Origin: an uncultured Bacteroides sp.
Lineage (GTDB): Bacteria > Bacteroidota > Bacteroidia > Bacteroidales > Bacteroidaceae
Direction of reading: 5' to 3'
NCBI GenBank assembly: GCA_949294185.1
Contig: CASFGA010000008.1
Span: 185,606-249,605 of the forward strand
Length of the DNA: 64,000 nucleotides
The notes beneath the pieces are model-generated. The model searched no databases, was not told where the DNA came from, and was given only the letters and a program-made list of their open reading frames with translations. The position numbers and the translations under genes are program-made. Position 1 is the first letter of the stretch, and the number at the start of each line of letters is the position of its first letter. Below are positions 1 through 8,412 of the stretch, piece after piece.

Positions 1-201
1 GTGAGAAACGATTTCGCATACCACCTTTGCACCTTCTACGGTAGGTGCGCCTACTGTTACAGTACCGTTGTTGTCTACCAACAAAACCTTGTCAAACTCA
101 ACAGTTGCGCCGTTTTCAGCATTCTGAATGTGTTGAACAAACAGTTTCTTGCCTTCTTCAGCCTTGAACTGCTGACCGTTAATCTCTACAATTACGTACA
201 T
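1..201 (-). CDS. rplU: 50S ribosomal protein L21, 5' part only
   Basis: The first 67 codons are visible on the minus strand, starting [12 protein letters not shown], a very typical L21 N-terminus, and the frame stays open to the window edge, so the 3' end lies outside. L21 binds 23S rRNA in the large subunit. The ATG is at 201-199, and a well-formed Bacteroidetes promoter lies about 90 bases upstream. In most bacteria rpmA (L27) follows rplU; that region is outside this window. Confidence 0.95.
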   Translation of the reverse strand, partial: MYVIVEINGQQFKAEEGKKLFVQHIQNAENGATVEFDKVLLVDNNGTVTVGAPTVEGAKVVCEIVSH

Positions 202-565
202 TTTATTATTACATTAAACGGGTTTTCTCCGCAAGGTGAACCGTTTCCTCCGGTTGCTTTTTCTACCTCCACGGACTAAATCGGGTGCAAAGATATAACT
301 TTTAATTGATATGACCAACGCTTTGTGCGTAATTTCTTTGGGCCGGCCGTTTTTTCTCTGTATCCATATCCTTTTTTCTTGCCGGCCGCGGATGTTTTTG
401 GTCGTGGTGTCCGGACGAAGAGAAGTCTCTATACATGGAATGCCGGAGGAATCTCCGGTGTCACGGCGGCTTTATCCGGCTGTTAAATTACTAAAAAACT
501 TCCGTGGTCTTATGGACGACGGAGATTTTTTTACTATATTCGTATCCGTTAACGAACACGAAGTA
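202..565. other. Divergent intergenic region, rplU leader and upstream region of the oxidoreductase cluster
   Basis: This 364-base stretch holds the rplU promoter and about 80 bases of rplU leader on the minus strand. On the plus strand the frame of the downstream oxidoreductase stays open from 311, but the translated stretch is not protein-like and the Tat signal begins only at 566. I do not see a clear TAnnTTTG promoter for the plus-strand cluster. Confidence 0.5.
288..318 (-). promoter_or_regulatory. Promoter of rplU
   Basis: Read on the minus strand there is a TTG element (318-316), a 20-base spacer, and TATCTTTG (295-288). This fits the Bacteroidetes sigma-ABfr consensus TTTG-N19/20-TAnnTTTG closely. 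It lies 87 bases upstream of the rplU start codon. Confidence 0.7.
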
Positions 566-1849
566 ATGGAAAAGGCATCAATAACAAGACGTGAATTCCT
601 GAAAAACTTAGGATTAGCAGGGGCGGGAGTGCTGATGGCATCCAGCCCGTGGCTCTCGGCTTTTGCCGAAAGCGACAAGACTTCAGGTTATAAAGTGAAG
701 ATTGGTATTATAGGCCCGGGCTCGCGCGGGCAGTTTCTCATGAGTTTTCTCACCAAAAATCCCAAGGCGGATATAGTGGCGCTGTGTGACATCTACCAGC
801 CTTCGATAGACGAGGCCTTGAAAATGGTCCCGAAGGCTAAGGTATATCGCGACTACCGTGCCTTGCTGGATGACCCGAATGTGGATGCCGTGGTGATAAC
901 CACGCCGCTGGACCGTCATTACGAGATGGCGCTGGCCGCTCTTGATGCGGGCAAGGACTTGTTTTGCGAGAAGGCGCTCTGTTATACCCTTGCGCAATGT
1001 TATGAGGTATACCAGAAACATCTTTCTACGGGGCGTATCCTGTTTGTCGGACAGCAGCGTCTTTTTGATCCGCGCTATATAAAGGTGATGAAGATGATAC
1101 ACGACGGGACTTTCGGCTCGATCAATGCCATACGTGCCTACTGGTACCGGAACAACAACTGGCGGCGTGAGGCACCTCCCGAACTGGATGAGCTGAGAAA
1201 CTGGCGCTTGTACAGGCAGCATTCCAAGGGGCTGATGACCGAACTGGCCTGTCACCAACTGCAGACGGGAACATGGGCATTGAGGCAGATACCCAACAAG
1301 GTGATGGGGCACGGAGCCATTACCTATTGGAAAGACGGACGTACGGTATACGACAATATCAGCTGCATCTATGTGTTCGACAATGGCGTGAAGATGACTT
1401 ATGATTCCGTCATTTCCAACAAGTTCTACGGGCTGGAGGAGAAGATTCTGGGCAGCAAGGGTACGGTGGAGCCGGAAAAGGGCAAGTATTATTTTGAAGA
1501 GACAGAGCCTGCCGCCGCTTTCATTCGTCTGATTAATGACATAGAGCATGACATCTTCGATGCTGTGCCTTTCGCCGGAACCAGTTGGGAGCCGGAGTCG
1601 GCCAATGAAAACAAGGGTGAGTACATTTTGGGGAAAAGTCCGAAGGAAGACGGCACATCGCTCATGCTGGATGCGTTTGTTGAGGCGGTCATCAGCCAGA
1701 AGCAGCCGGAACGTGTGACGGAAGAAGCTTATTATTCGAGTGCCCTCAGTCTGTTGGGGCATCAGGCGCTTGAAGAAGAGCGGGTGGTGACTTTCCCCGA
1801 CGAATACAAGTTGAATTATCTGAACCATGTGCATAACTCTATTCTGTAA
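566..1849 (+). CDS. Tat-exported Gfo/Idh/MocA family oxidoreductase
   Basis: The 427-residue protein begins with a twin-arginine signal (T7-R8-R9-E-F-L-K, then a hydrophobic run to about residue 34), so export of the folded protein, probably with bound nicotinamide cofactor, is expected. The Rossmann loop GIIGPGSRG is at residues 47-55, and an EKA variant of the family EKP motif is at 135-137. The start at 566 is chosen because the Tat signal begins there; an upstream in-frame extension to 311 has no protein character. It is followed 10 bases later by a small membrane protein and then by a DUF1080 protein. Family members oxidise or reduce sugars at C3 or another hydroxyl. The context suggests a glycoside 3-dehydrogenase or its partner, which is inference. 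Confidence 0.85.
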   Translation: MEKASITRREFLKNLGLAGAGVLMASSPWLSAFAESDKTSGYKVKIGIIGPGSRGQFLMSFLTKNPKADIVALCDIYQPSIDEALKMVPKAKVYRDYRALLDDPNVDAVVITTPLDRHYEMALAALDAGKDLFCEKALCYTLAQCYEVYQKHLSTGRILFVGQQRLFDPRYIKVMKMIHDGTFGSINAIRAYWYRNNNWRREAPPELDELRNWRLYRQHSKGLMTELACHQLQTGTWALRQIPNKVMGHGAITYWKDGRTVYDNISCIYVFDNGVKMTYDSVISNKFYGLEEKILGSKGTVEPEKGKYYFEETEPAAAFIRLINDIEHDIFDAVPFAGTSWEPESANENKGEYILGKSPKEDGTSLMLDAFVEAVISQKQPERVTEEAYYSSALSLLGHQALEEERVVTFPDEYKLNYLNHVHNSIL

Positions 1850-1859
1850 CCGAATCAAT

Positions 1860-2111
1860 ATGAAAGACATTGTAATAAAGAAACAGCGGATAAAGGTCGA
1901 ATTTTATATATTCTTGGCTTGCGTGGTAGCGATGGAGCTGCTCAATGTTTATGCCATTGTGGTGGAAGACGGAAAATGGTCGGAACTTTTCATGTCGTTG
2001 GGCTATGTGTGTGTGGCTGCTGCGGTGGTCTATGTGGTGTTGGCCGTAGTCCGTCTGGTCGTTGGATTCGTCTGGCACAAAATAGCGGCGAAAGGAAAAA
2101 AACGGGAATAA
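1860..2111 (+). CDS. Small two-helix membrane protein
   Basis: The 83-residue protein has two strongly hydrophobic stretches (about residues 15-35 and 48-70) and a basic C-terminus ending KKRE. The ATG at 1860 lies 10 bases after the upstream oxidoreductase stop, so the two are almost certainly cotranscribed. I do not recognise a named family. A small membrane protein beside Tat-exported sugar oxidoreductases could anchor or pass electrons for them, but nothing in the sequence (no Cys, no haem motif) proves it. Confidence 0.65.
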   Translation: MKDIVIKKQRIKVEFYIFLACVVAMELLNVYAIVVEDGKWSELFMSLGYVCVAAAVVYVVLAVVRLVVGFVWHKIAAKGKKRE

Positions 2112-2198
2112 GGTGTTCCAATCTTTTTCTATACATTTATTTATAGTGTGGTGAAAGAGGATTCATTAATTAGCATTACTTATAAAACAAATCGAAAC

Positions 2199-3557
2199 AT
2201 GAAATTCACAAAATGGATGGTCGCAGCGTTTGCCCTGATAAGTCTGGGCACTGCGGCAGAAGCGCAAACAAAATGGGAGAACCTGTTTAACGGGAAGAAT
2301 CTGAAGGGGTGGACCAAACTGAACGGTGAGGCCGAATACCGTGTGGAAGACGGAGCCATCGTGGGCATAAGCAAGATGAATACGCCCAATACTTTTCTGG
2401 CAACCAAAAAACAGTATGGAGACTTTATTCTGGAGTTTGAATTCAAGATAGACGAAGGGCTGAATTCCGGCGTGCAGTTCCGTTCGTTGAGTGACAAGAA
2501 GTATCAGGACGGTCGTGTACACGGATATCAGTTTGAAATAGACCCGTCGAAACGTGCATGGACGGGCGGCATATACGATGAGGCCCGTAGCGGATGGCGT
2601 TATTCACTGGCCGATGCCGATTCGCGCAGAGCTTTCAAGCCGGGCGAATGGAACAAGGCTCGTATCGAGGCTATAGGTTCGCGCATCCGTACATGGGTGA
2701 ACGGTGTGCCTTGTGCCAATCTGCTCGACGACCAGACAGCTTCAGGATTTATTGCCTTGCAGGTACACGCCATCGGCGATGCAGAGAATGAAGGCAAGCA
2801 GGTATGTTGGCGCAATATCCGCATAGCTACCGAAGGGCTGGAGCAAGAGGTTTATCCGGAAGCGAAGAGTGCAGAAGAAGTCAATCATCTGCCCAACATC
2901 CTGTCGGAAAAAGAGAAGGCAGAGGGATGGCAGCTGCTGTGGGACGGCAAGACCAGCAACGGATGGCGCGGTGCCCGTCTGGACAAATTCCCCGATAAAG
3001 GTTGGGTGATGGAAGACGGCATACTGAAAGTAAGGAAGGCCGACGGGCGTGAATCGGCCAACGGAGGGGATATCGTGACCATAAAGCGTTACCGTAACTT
3101 TATGCTGAAGGTGGACTTCCGTCTGACCAAAGGGGCAAACAGCGGTGTGAAGTATTTTGTCAATACCGATTTGAACAAGGGAGGAGAAGGTTCCTCTATC
3201 GGCTGTGAATTCCAGATACTGGACGACCTCCGTCATCCCGATGCCAAACTGGGTGTGAAGGGCAACCGCAGACTGGGTTCGCTCTATGACCTGATTCCTG
3301 CTCCCGAAGACAAACCGTACCGTGAAGGTTTCAATACGGCTTTGGTGATAGTGAAAGGAAATCATGTAGAGCATTGGCTGAACGGTGTGAAACTGTTGGA
3401 ATATGAACGCAACAACCAGATGTGGACGGCTTTGGTGAATTACAGCAAATATAAGGTATGGCCTAACTTCGGCAATGCCGAGTGGGGAAATATTCTGCTG
3501 CAAGACCACGGCGACGAGGTATGGTATCAGAACATTAAAATCAAGGAACTGCCCTGA
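2199..3557 (+). CDS. Periplasmic double DUF1080 (3-keto-glycoside hydrolase family) protein
   Basis: The 452-residue protein has a Sec signal peptide (residues 1-22, likely cut after AEA). Two DUF1080 / 3-keto-disaccharide hydrolase-like domains follow: one opens with [13 protein letters not shown] at about residue 26, the second with [13 protein letters not shown] near residue 247. These lamG-like sandwiches are now known in some Bacteroidetes to cleave 3-keto-glycosides formed by Gfo/Idh/MocA dehydrogenases. Standing between two such dehydrogenases makes that role likely here. The start at 2199 (MKFTKW) gives a clean signal peptide; an upstream GTG at 2148 would add 17 polar residues and is rejected. 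The tandem domain build suggests one domain may bind and the other cleave, which is inference. Confidence 0.85.
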   Translation: MKFTKWMVAAFALISLGTAAEAQTKWENLFNGKNLKGWTKLNGEAEYRVEDGAIVGISKMNTPNTFLATKKQYGDFILEFEFKIDEGLNSGVQFRSLSDKKYQDGRVHGYQFEIDPSKRAWTGGIYDEARSGWRYSLADADSRRAFKPGEWNKARIEAIGSRIRTWVNGVPCANLLDDQTASGFIALQVHAIGDAENEGKQVCWRNIRIATEGLEQEVYPEAKSAEEVNHLPNILSEKEKAEGWQLLWDGKTSNGWRGARLDKFPDKGWVMEDGILKVRKADGRESANGGDIVTIKRYRNFMLKVDFRLTKGANSGVKYFVNTDLNKGGEGSSIGCEFQILDDLRHPDAKLGVKGNRRLGSLYDLIPAPEDKPYREGFNTALVIVKGNHVEHWLNGVKLLEYERNNQMWTALVNYSKYKVWPNFGNAEWGNILLQDHGDEVWYQNIKIKELP

Positions 3558-3568
3558 CGGGAGAGGCG

Positions 3569-4339
3569 ATGCAGCAACTGTTCCGGCATATAGATAAGGA
3601 CAGGGAGTTGGTGTATGCTTGGTTTGAGGCCATGCATACGCGCATCGACCTGGTGTTGTGGAATACGGAGGGAGCAGACAGGCTGAGCCGTGCGGCGCAG
3701 GGGATAGAGACCGAGACCCGGCGCATAGAACGGATGGGAAGCCGTTTTCTGCCAGACAGTGAGGTGAGCCGCATCAATGATGCTGCTCCCGGATGTCCTG
3801 TATGCGTGTCCGAAGAACTTTGTGCCTTGCTTACGCGCTGTCTGGACTACAGGCAGCGGTGGGGCGGACTTTTCGATGTTACGGCGTGTGAAGGTACGCT
3901 CTGCCGGCCGGACGAGCAAAGACTGGCCGTATGTGCTCCTTATGTGACCCGCAAGGATGAGACGGTGCGGATTGACTTTTCCGGATGTCTGAAAGGCTAT
4001 GCTTTGGACTGTGCCGTAAGCTTGCTCCGCAGCGAGGGGATAGTCAACGGGCTGTTGAACTTTGGCAACAGTTCGGTATTCGCATTGGGAAACCATCCGA
4101 AAGGGGAAGGGTGGATTGTGTCTGAAGCGGACAATCCGGACAGACGACATGTGCTGCGCGATGAGTGCCTTACCACTTCGGGAAACAATGCCGAATCGCG
4201 CCGTCACATTGTGCATCCGCTCAGCGGCAGACTGGTGGAAGGCAGGCGTACGGCATCGGTGATAACCCGTTCGGGTGAGGAGGGAGAGGTCTTGTCTATC
4301 GTGAAGTTCCTTTCCGATATCTCGTCTGTTTCCTCTTAG
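3569..4339 (+). CDS. Degenerate ApbE-like (flavin transferase fold) protein
   Basis: The 256-residue protein follows the ApbE / FAD:protein FMN transferase pattern. Segments FSGCLKGYALDCAV (about 134-147), GLLNFGNSSVFALG (about 157-170) and LTTSGN...HIVHPLSG (about 196-220) align with the usual AKGYAVD, NLGGDxxAxG and HIIDPxTG motifs. Two expected residues differ: the glycine-aspartate of the GGD loop reads GNS, and the metal-site aspartate in HIIDP is a histidine here. No signal peptide is seen, whereas periplasmic ApbE proteins usually have one. It lies 11 bases after the DUF1080 gene. It may have lost flavin transfer, or modify a particular partner of this cluster. Confidence 0.7.
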   Translation: MQQLFRHIDKDRELVYAWFEAMHTRIDLVLWNTEGADRLSRAAQGIETETRRIERMGSRFLPDSEVSRINDAAPGCPVCVSEELCALLTRCLDYRQRWGGLFDVTACEGTLCRPDEQRLAVCAPYVTRKDETVRIDFSGCLKGYALDCAVSLLRSEGIVNGLLNFGNSSVFALGNHPKGEGWIVSEADNPDRRHVLRDECLTTSGNNAESRRHIVHPLSGRLVEGRRTASVITRSGEEGEVLSIVKFLSDISSVSS

Positions 4340-4407
4340 ACCGCAACAGGAATAGGCTGCGTTTGTTTGAATCAGAAAAGAAAAACCAAAACTTTAAAAT
4401 ACCAGAT

Positions 4408-5844
4408 ATGAAAAGCTTCAGTTCTTCACGCCGCAACTTTCTGCGGCAAATGTCAATGATGACGGCCGCCGCTGCGGTTCCGTCGTCTGTATGGGCTTCA
4501 TTGGGAGAAGCCAAGAGTCGCGCACGCATTGTAGGCGCCAATGAGAAAGTAAATCTGGCTTGCGTGGGCATCGGATTCCGCGGGGGCGACATAATCAATG
4601 AGTTTGACAAGACAGGGCTGTGCAACATCGTGGCTCTGTGCGATATAGATATGGGTGCACCGCATACCCAAAAGATCATGAACAAGTTTCCGGATGCGCC
4701 GCGTTTTCAGGACTTCCGGAAAATGTTCGACAAAATGGGCGACAAGATAGATGCTGTGTGCATAGGGACGCCCGACCACAGCCATTTCCCTATAGCTATG
4801 CTGGCCATGTCATTGGGCAAGCATGTATATGTAGAGAAGCCGATGGCGCATACCTTCTATGAAGTGGAGTTGATGATGGCGGCCGAAAAGAAATACGGCG
4901 TGGTGACCCAGATGGGTAATCAGGGACATTCGGAGGCCAACTATTTTCAGTTCAAGGCTTGGGTGGATGCCGGCATCATAAAGAACGTGCGTTCCATCAC
5001 CGCTCACATGAACAATCCGCGTCGTTGGCACGGGTGGGACGCGAACATGTCGTCTTATCTTCCCGCCCAACCCATACCTTCCACTCTGGATTGGGATAAC
5101 TGGCTCTGCACGGAGCAGTTCCATCATTACAACAAGGATTATGTAAACGGGCAGTGGCGCTGTTGGTATGACTTTGGCATGGGTGTGTTGGGCGACTGGG
5201 GAGCGCACATCATCGATACCGCACACCAGTTCCTCGATTTGGGCCTGCCTACCGAAATCAATATGGTGAAGGCCGAAGGGCACAATCCGTTCTTCTATCC
5301 GTTCTCGTCCACCATACAGTTCCGTTTCCCGGCGCGCGGAAACATGCCGCCTGTCGACATCATGTGGTATGACGGCATCGACAATCTGCCTCCTGTTCCC
5401 GAAGGATACGGCAAGCTGGAGCTTGACCCCAACATTCCGCCTACAGGTACGGGCGAGATTACTCCGCAGAAGCTGAATCCGGGTAAGATTATCTATACGG
5501 ACGACCTGATTTTCAAGGGTGGTACTCATGGCTCTACGCTGTCTATCATTCCGGAAGATAAAGCTCGGGATATGGCATCGAAGTTGCCCGAGGTGCCCAA
5601 AAGCCCGTCGAACCACTTCCAGAACTTCTTGTTGGCCTGCAAGGGTGAGGAAAAGACACGTTCGCCTTTCAGCATAGCAGGGCCGTTGAGTCAGGTGTTC
5701 TGCCTCGGAGTCATCGCCCAACAGCTCAATGCCCGCCTGAAGTTCGACCGCGAACTGAAACAGTTTACCAATAGTCCGGTGGCCAACGTGCTGTTGCGCC
5801 GTGGCGTGCCGCGTAAGGGATGGGAAGAATTCTATAACCTATAA
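4408..5844 (+). CDS. Tat-exported Gfo/Idh/MocA family oxidoreductase, second copy
   Basis: The 478-residue protein opens with a twin-arginine signal (S7-R8-R9-N-F-L-R) and alanine-rich hydrophobic run ending near VWA at 28-30. The Rossmann loop VGIGFRGG is at 53-60 and the canonical EKP motif at 143-145. It is longer than the oxidoreductase at 566-1849 and clearly a different subfamily, so the cluster probably holds two enzymes with different steps or substrates. The start at 4408 is chosen for the Tat signal; an in-frame start at 4363 adds only polar residues. A strong terminator follows at 5894. The reaction is inferred to be nicotinamide-dependent oxidation or reduction of a sugar or keto-glycoside in the periplasm. 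Confidence 0.88.
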   Translation: MKSFSSSRRNFLRQMSMMTAAAAVPSSVWASLGEAKSRARIVGANEKVNLACVGIGFRGGDIINEFDKTGLCNIVALCDIDMGAPHTQKIMNKFPDAPRFQDFRKMFDKMGDKIDAVCIGTPDHSHFPIAMLAMSLGKHVYVEKPMAHTFYEVELMMAAEKKYGVVTQMGNQGHSEANYFQFKAWVDAGIIKNVRSITAHMNNPRRWHGWDANMSSYLPAQPIPSTLDWDNWLCTEQFHHYNKDYVNGQWRCWYDFGMGVLGDWGAHIIDTAHQFLDLGLPTEINMVKAEGHNPFFYPFSSTIQFRFPARGNMPPVDIMWYDGIDNLPPVPEGYGKLELDPNIPPTGTGEITPQKLNPGKIIYTDDLIFKGGTHGSTLSIIPEDKARDMASKLPEVPKSPSNHFQNFLLACKGEEKTRSPFSIAGPLSQVFCLGVIAQQLNARLKFDRELKQFTNSPVANVLLRRGVPRKGWEEFYNL

Positions 5845-5893
5845 GAAGAAGTCTGTGCAGAGGCGGTTTGCCTCGGTTTGGAGTTGTGATAAA

Positions 5894-5933
5894 GGGGAGT
5901 CTGGCTGCCATCACGGCCAGACTCCCCTCTTTT
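5894..5933 (+). terminator. Rho-independent terminator after the oxidoreductase cluster
   Basis: A perfect 12-bp stem (GGGGAGTCTGGC at 5894-5905 with GCCAGACTCCCC at 5916-5927) closes a 10-base loop and is followed by TCTTTT. It ends the plus-strand cluster and separates it from the convergent HAD gene. Confidence 0.85.
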
Positions 5934-5959
5934 ATAGGAGTCTTTGCCTCTGTTTGCCC

Positions 5960-6598
5960 CTACAGCAGTGACCGCAGGTCGGGTGCAATCACCCTATGCG
6001 GATAAGCGGCCAGTTCTTCACGCGAAGTTGTTCCGTGAAGGATGCCGGCAAAGTCCGTTCCGCCCGCCTGGGCAGTTTCGGCGTCTACGGTGCTGTCGCC
6101 TACATACAGCGTGTTGTCTCTGCGGCAGTTCAGTGTGCGGATGGCATAAAGCAGGCCTTCCGGCGACGGTTTGGGGCATTTGACATCCTCTCCACCCACT
6201 ACGATGTCGAGAAAGCCTTCGGGAAGACGACTTCCGAGCAGTTCCATAATACGGTAGCGGAACTTGGTGGAAATGATTCCTATTTTGGCTCCCCGTGCTT
6301 TCAGGGCGGTCAGTACCTCGATTGTTTCCGGAAACAAGACGGTGTTTGCTGTCATGTGCGTGTCGGCCTCCTTGACATATTCCTTTTTGTAGGCGGCAAG
6401 TGTTTCGGCGTCTGTGATGCCTGTCAGAATGGAGAAGGAGTTTTCAAGCGTTTTCCCTATGGTTCGCTTGATGGCTTCGTCTGTGATGCCGGTGTGTTTG
6501 TGGCGTTCCAATACATTGCGGAAGCAGATGACGATGCCCCGCGACGAGTCGGCCAGTGTGTAGTCGAAATCAAAAAGATAGGCGTCATAATGTCTCAT
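5960..6598 (-). CDS. HAD-superfamily phosphatase, phosphoglycolate phosphatase-like
   Basis: The 212-residue protein has the HAD motif I DFDYTLADS at residues 10-18 with nucleophile Asp10 and acid/base Asp12. Motif II falls in the GIISTKF segment, a lysine near CPKPSPEG is motif III, and YVGDSTVDAETAQAGG is motif IV. A helical cap lies between motifs I and II, as in the Gph/PgmB type. It most likely dephosphorylates a small cytoplasmic phosphate ester; the substrate cannot be read from sequence. It is monocistronic, convergent with the oxidoreductase cluster, with a possible promoter at 6638-6645. Confidence 0.85.
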   Translation of the reverse strand: MRHYDAYLFDFDYTLADSSRGIVICFRNVLERHKHTGITDEAIKRTIGKTLENSFSILTGITDAETLAAYKKEYVKEADTHMTANTVLFPETIEVLTALKARGAKIGIISTKFRYRIMELLGSRLPEGFLDIVVGGEDVKCPKPSPEGLLYAIRTLNCRRDNTLYVGDSTVDAETAQAGGTDFAGILHGTTSREELAAYPHRVIAPDLRSLL

Positions 6599-6637
6599 AC
6601 GGTTTTCCTTTAGTCATGTCTTTTTCAGAATTGCCTG

Positions 6638-6645
6638 CAAAGATA
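6638..6645 (-). promoter_or_regulatory. Possible -7 element of the HAD phosphatase gene
   Basis: TATCTTTG followed by C on the minus strand fits the Bacteroidetes TAnnTTTGC box and lies 39 bases before the start codon. I see no good TTG element 19-20 bases upstream, so support is partial. Confidence 0.4.
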
Positions 6646-6681
6646 ATTCTTCTGCCTGAATATCCGGTGCTGACGGCATTC

Positions 6682-6716
6682 AAAAAAAGGTATTGCCCTG
6701 TCAGAACAATACCTTT
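6682..6716 (-). terminator. Terminator of the haem operon
   Basis: On the minus strand AAAGGTATTG and CAATACCTTT form a hairpin around a short loop, followed by a run of seven T bases. It lies 29 bases after the hmuV stop and closes the long minus-strand operon. Confidence 0.8.
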
Positions 6717-6744
6717 ATGGTGGCCGGATGATTTTTAGTTCCGC

Positions 6745-7089
6745 CTACTCTTCGGGCACGTAGATGATTTCTCCGTTTTCGAGTTCATAGGCGATGCCGA
6801 CCTTCTTGCCTTTCTTTCCGCTTGAGGAAGACTGATCCTGACTGGGAGTATAGCGGTTGATTTTTTTCCCTTCCTTGGTAATGATTTCCATATTTTCCTT
6901 TCCGGGGTTTTTCACGATGGTAAAGTCTTTGTCGGTAAACACTTCGGTCATATTCATGTTCATCACCATGGCTACCATCAGGGCAACGGCAAATACCATC
7001 GCCACATCGAAAAGGTTGACTACCACGCTCAGCGGATCGGTGTCTTCCTCCCGCTTGAAAAAACTGATGCGACGGTTATGCCTGCCCAT
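6745..7089 (-). CDS. hmuV: DUF2149 protein, HmuV-like
   Basis: The 114-residue protein has a short basic N-terminus, one transmembrane helix (about residues 24-46, with the hydrophobic run VAMVFAVALMVAMVM), and a soluble Lys-rich C-terminal part. The order DUF2149, MotA/TolQ-like, membrane protein, CobN-like is that of hmuV-hmuU-hmuT-hmuS of Porphyromonas. One helix followed by a periplasmic part recalls ExbD/TolR/MotB. It probably works with HmuU as a proton-driven pair that energises HmuS or HmuR; that is inference. It overlaps hmuU by 14 bases. Confidence 0.8.
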   Translation of the reverse strand: MGRHNRRISFFKREEDTDPLSVVVNLFDVAMVFAVALMVAMVMNMNMTEVFTDKDFTIVKNPGKENMEIITKEGKKINRYTPSQDQSSSSGKKGKKVGIAYELENGEIIYVPEE

Positions 7090-7678
7090 TTTGTCCCTCC
7101 TTTTCCATTAAGGTTCGTGATACATAATCCAGGTTGTTTACATCTTTTGCATACCAGCGCTGCTTGAACTGCATGGTTACCAGTCCCACTGCACTGACAA
7201 CCAGTCCGACAACGGTGGTGGCAAACACCACCTGCATATTGTATGCCATGCCTGCGATGTCGCCGGTAGAAAGACCTACCAGTGCGGGACTCATGGCTAT
7301 CAGCGTGCCGATCAGTCCGAGCACAGGGCCTAACTTGGAAAGCATCTTGGATAAGGAAACATCTTTTTCGGCCTCTACTTCGTATTTGGTGAGCTGGAAG
7401 TCGGCATAATCTCCGGTAACCGGCCGACTGAGTATGTCGCGCAGATAACTTACATAAAGCGAATTGTCTTTTTCCGGCAGTGCCTGTTTCAGTTCGTCTG
7501 TCTTTCCTTCTTTAATCAGTTGGTCAAAAGCCTTGTCGTTTTTCCGTTTGGTGATATACATGTTGTAAGTGCCGCCCACCAGTATCAGTGCGCGTACAAA
7601 CAGGGCAAGCAGAAGAATGACATCGGGAATCAGGAGGCTGTTTGCCACCCAGAAAAGCATTTTAGAGATATATTCCAT
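7076..7678 (-). CDS. hmuU: MotA/TolQ/ExbB proton channel family protein, HmuU-like
   Basis: The 200-residue protein has an N-terminal helix (LLIPDVILLLALFVRALIL), a cytoplasmic stretch, and two closely spaced C-terminal helices (about 112-137 and 150-172) with the family signature KLGPVLGLIGTLIAMSPAL. That is the ExbB/TolQ/MotA arrangement of a proton-conducting stator. It starts 6 bases after hmuT and overlaps hmuV, so translation is probably coupled. It likely powers a haem uptake or metal-removal step together with HmuV; no direct evidence for the partner is visible. Confidence 0.87.
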   Translation of the reverse strand: MEYISKMLFWVANSLLIPDVILLLALFVRALILVGGTYNMYITKRKNDKAFDQLIKEGKTDELKQALPEKDNSLYVSYLRDILSRPVTGDYADFQLTKYEVEAEKDVSLSKMLSKLGPVLGLIGTLIAMSPALVGLSTGDIAGMAYNMQVVFATTVVGLVVSAVGLVTMQFKQRWYAKDVNNLDYVSRTLMEKEGQNGQA

Positions 7679-7684
7679 AATCGT

Positions 7685-8401
7685 TTATTTATTTGTTTGT
7701 TGTTTGTTTTTTCTTTCTGTCAATTTTTGAATCAATGGGTATTTGACCCGGTTCCATGCGAAGCCTATGATGAAGAGGCCGACGAACAGGGACAGTGCGA
7801 GTATCACGGCATCCCAGTTCACAGGCTCGTCTGCGGCGGCATATACAGTCTTGCCGTTGACTGTTGTCAGCAGTCCGAGAATACACACGAAAAGACTGAC
7901 CAGAAAATGGATTTCCAGCCGGAGATCCTTTTCCGGGACGAGATACCTGACCAGTTGTGCCATGCCCGGGACGGCGACAAGCGTTGCAGCCGCCAGTATA
8001 TAGGTCGTTGTGGTAAACGGAATGCCTACAAAGGTGAATATGGATTCCGTCAGGCAATAGAATACCACCGGGAAGAACAGGATGCTGGGATACCACCACA
8101 GGAGCGCAGCCCACCACGGATTCTTCCGTCCGTAAAGTCCCCTCAGGTAAGTGACGCAGAAGCCGAAGCAGACGGCCGACTCAAGGGTGATGATGACGGC
8201 CATGTTTTGCAGTGCCTCGGTGTTTTGCAGGTAGTCGGCTATCTGTGTCTTCGACTGAAGTATGGCGTAAGGATAGGCCAGTATCGTGAACACTGCGGTG
8301 ATAAGTCCGTAGATGCCTGTCTGCCACCATTTCCACAGGCTGAGCTTGAAGGCGCAGTTTATGGCGATGAACAGCATCAGGATGAGAATGATTTGTTCCA
8401 T
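7685..8401 (-). CDS. hmuT: Polytopic membrane protein, HmuT-like
   Basis: The 238-residue protein has about six hydrophobic helices, starting directly at residue 4, with aromatic-rich turns such as KNPWWAALLWWYP, and a polar Lys-rich tail. No enzymatic motif is visible. Placement between the CobN-like gene (11 bases away) and the MotA-like gene (6 bases away) is the basis for calling it HmuT of the hmuYRSTUV type. It may be the inner-membrane docking subunit of the HmuS complex; the function is unknown. Confidence 0.7.
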   Translation of the reverse strand: MEQIILILMLFIAINCAFKLSLWKWWQTGIYGLITAVFTILAYPYAILQSKTQIADYLQNTEALQNMAVIITLESAVCFGFCVTYLRGLYGRKNPWWAALLWWYPSILFFPVVFYCLTESIFTFVGIPFTTTTYILAAATLVAVPGMAQLVRYLVPEKDLRLEIHFLVSLFVCILGLLTTVNGKTVYAAADEPVNWDAVILALSLFVGLFIIGFAWNRVKYPLIQKLTERKNKQQTNK

Positions 8402-8412
8402 GCTTTATCAGT

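Noticed and set aside
1..279. Plus-strand frame of 92 codons at the left edge
   Set aside because: Antisense to rplU, which reads perfectly on the minus strand.
311..565. N-terminal extension of the first oxidoreductase
   Set aside because: In frame, but the residues look random and would place the Tat signal at residue 85.
683..1870. Long minus-strand open frame (395 codons) opposite the first oxidoreductase
   Set aside because: Translation has no family resemblance and biased composition; the plus strand encodes a clear Tat-exported oxidoreductase.
4810..5721. Minus-strand open frame of 303 codons
   Set aside because: Shadow of the second Gfo/Idh/MocA gene; no motif.
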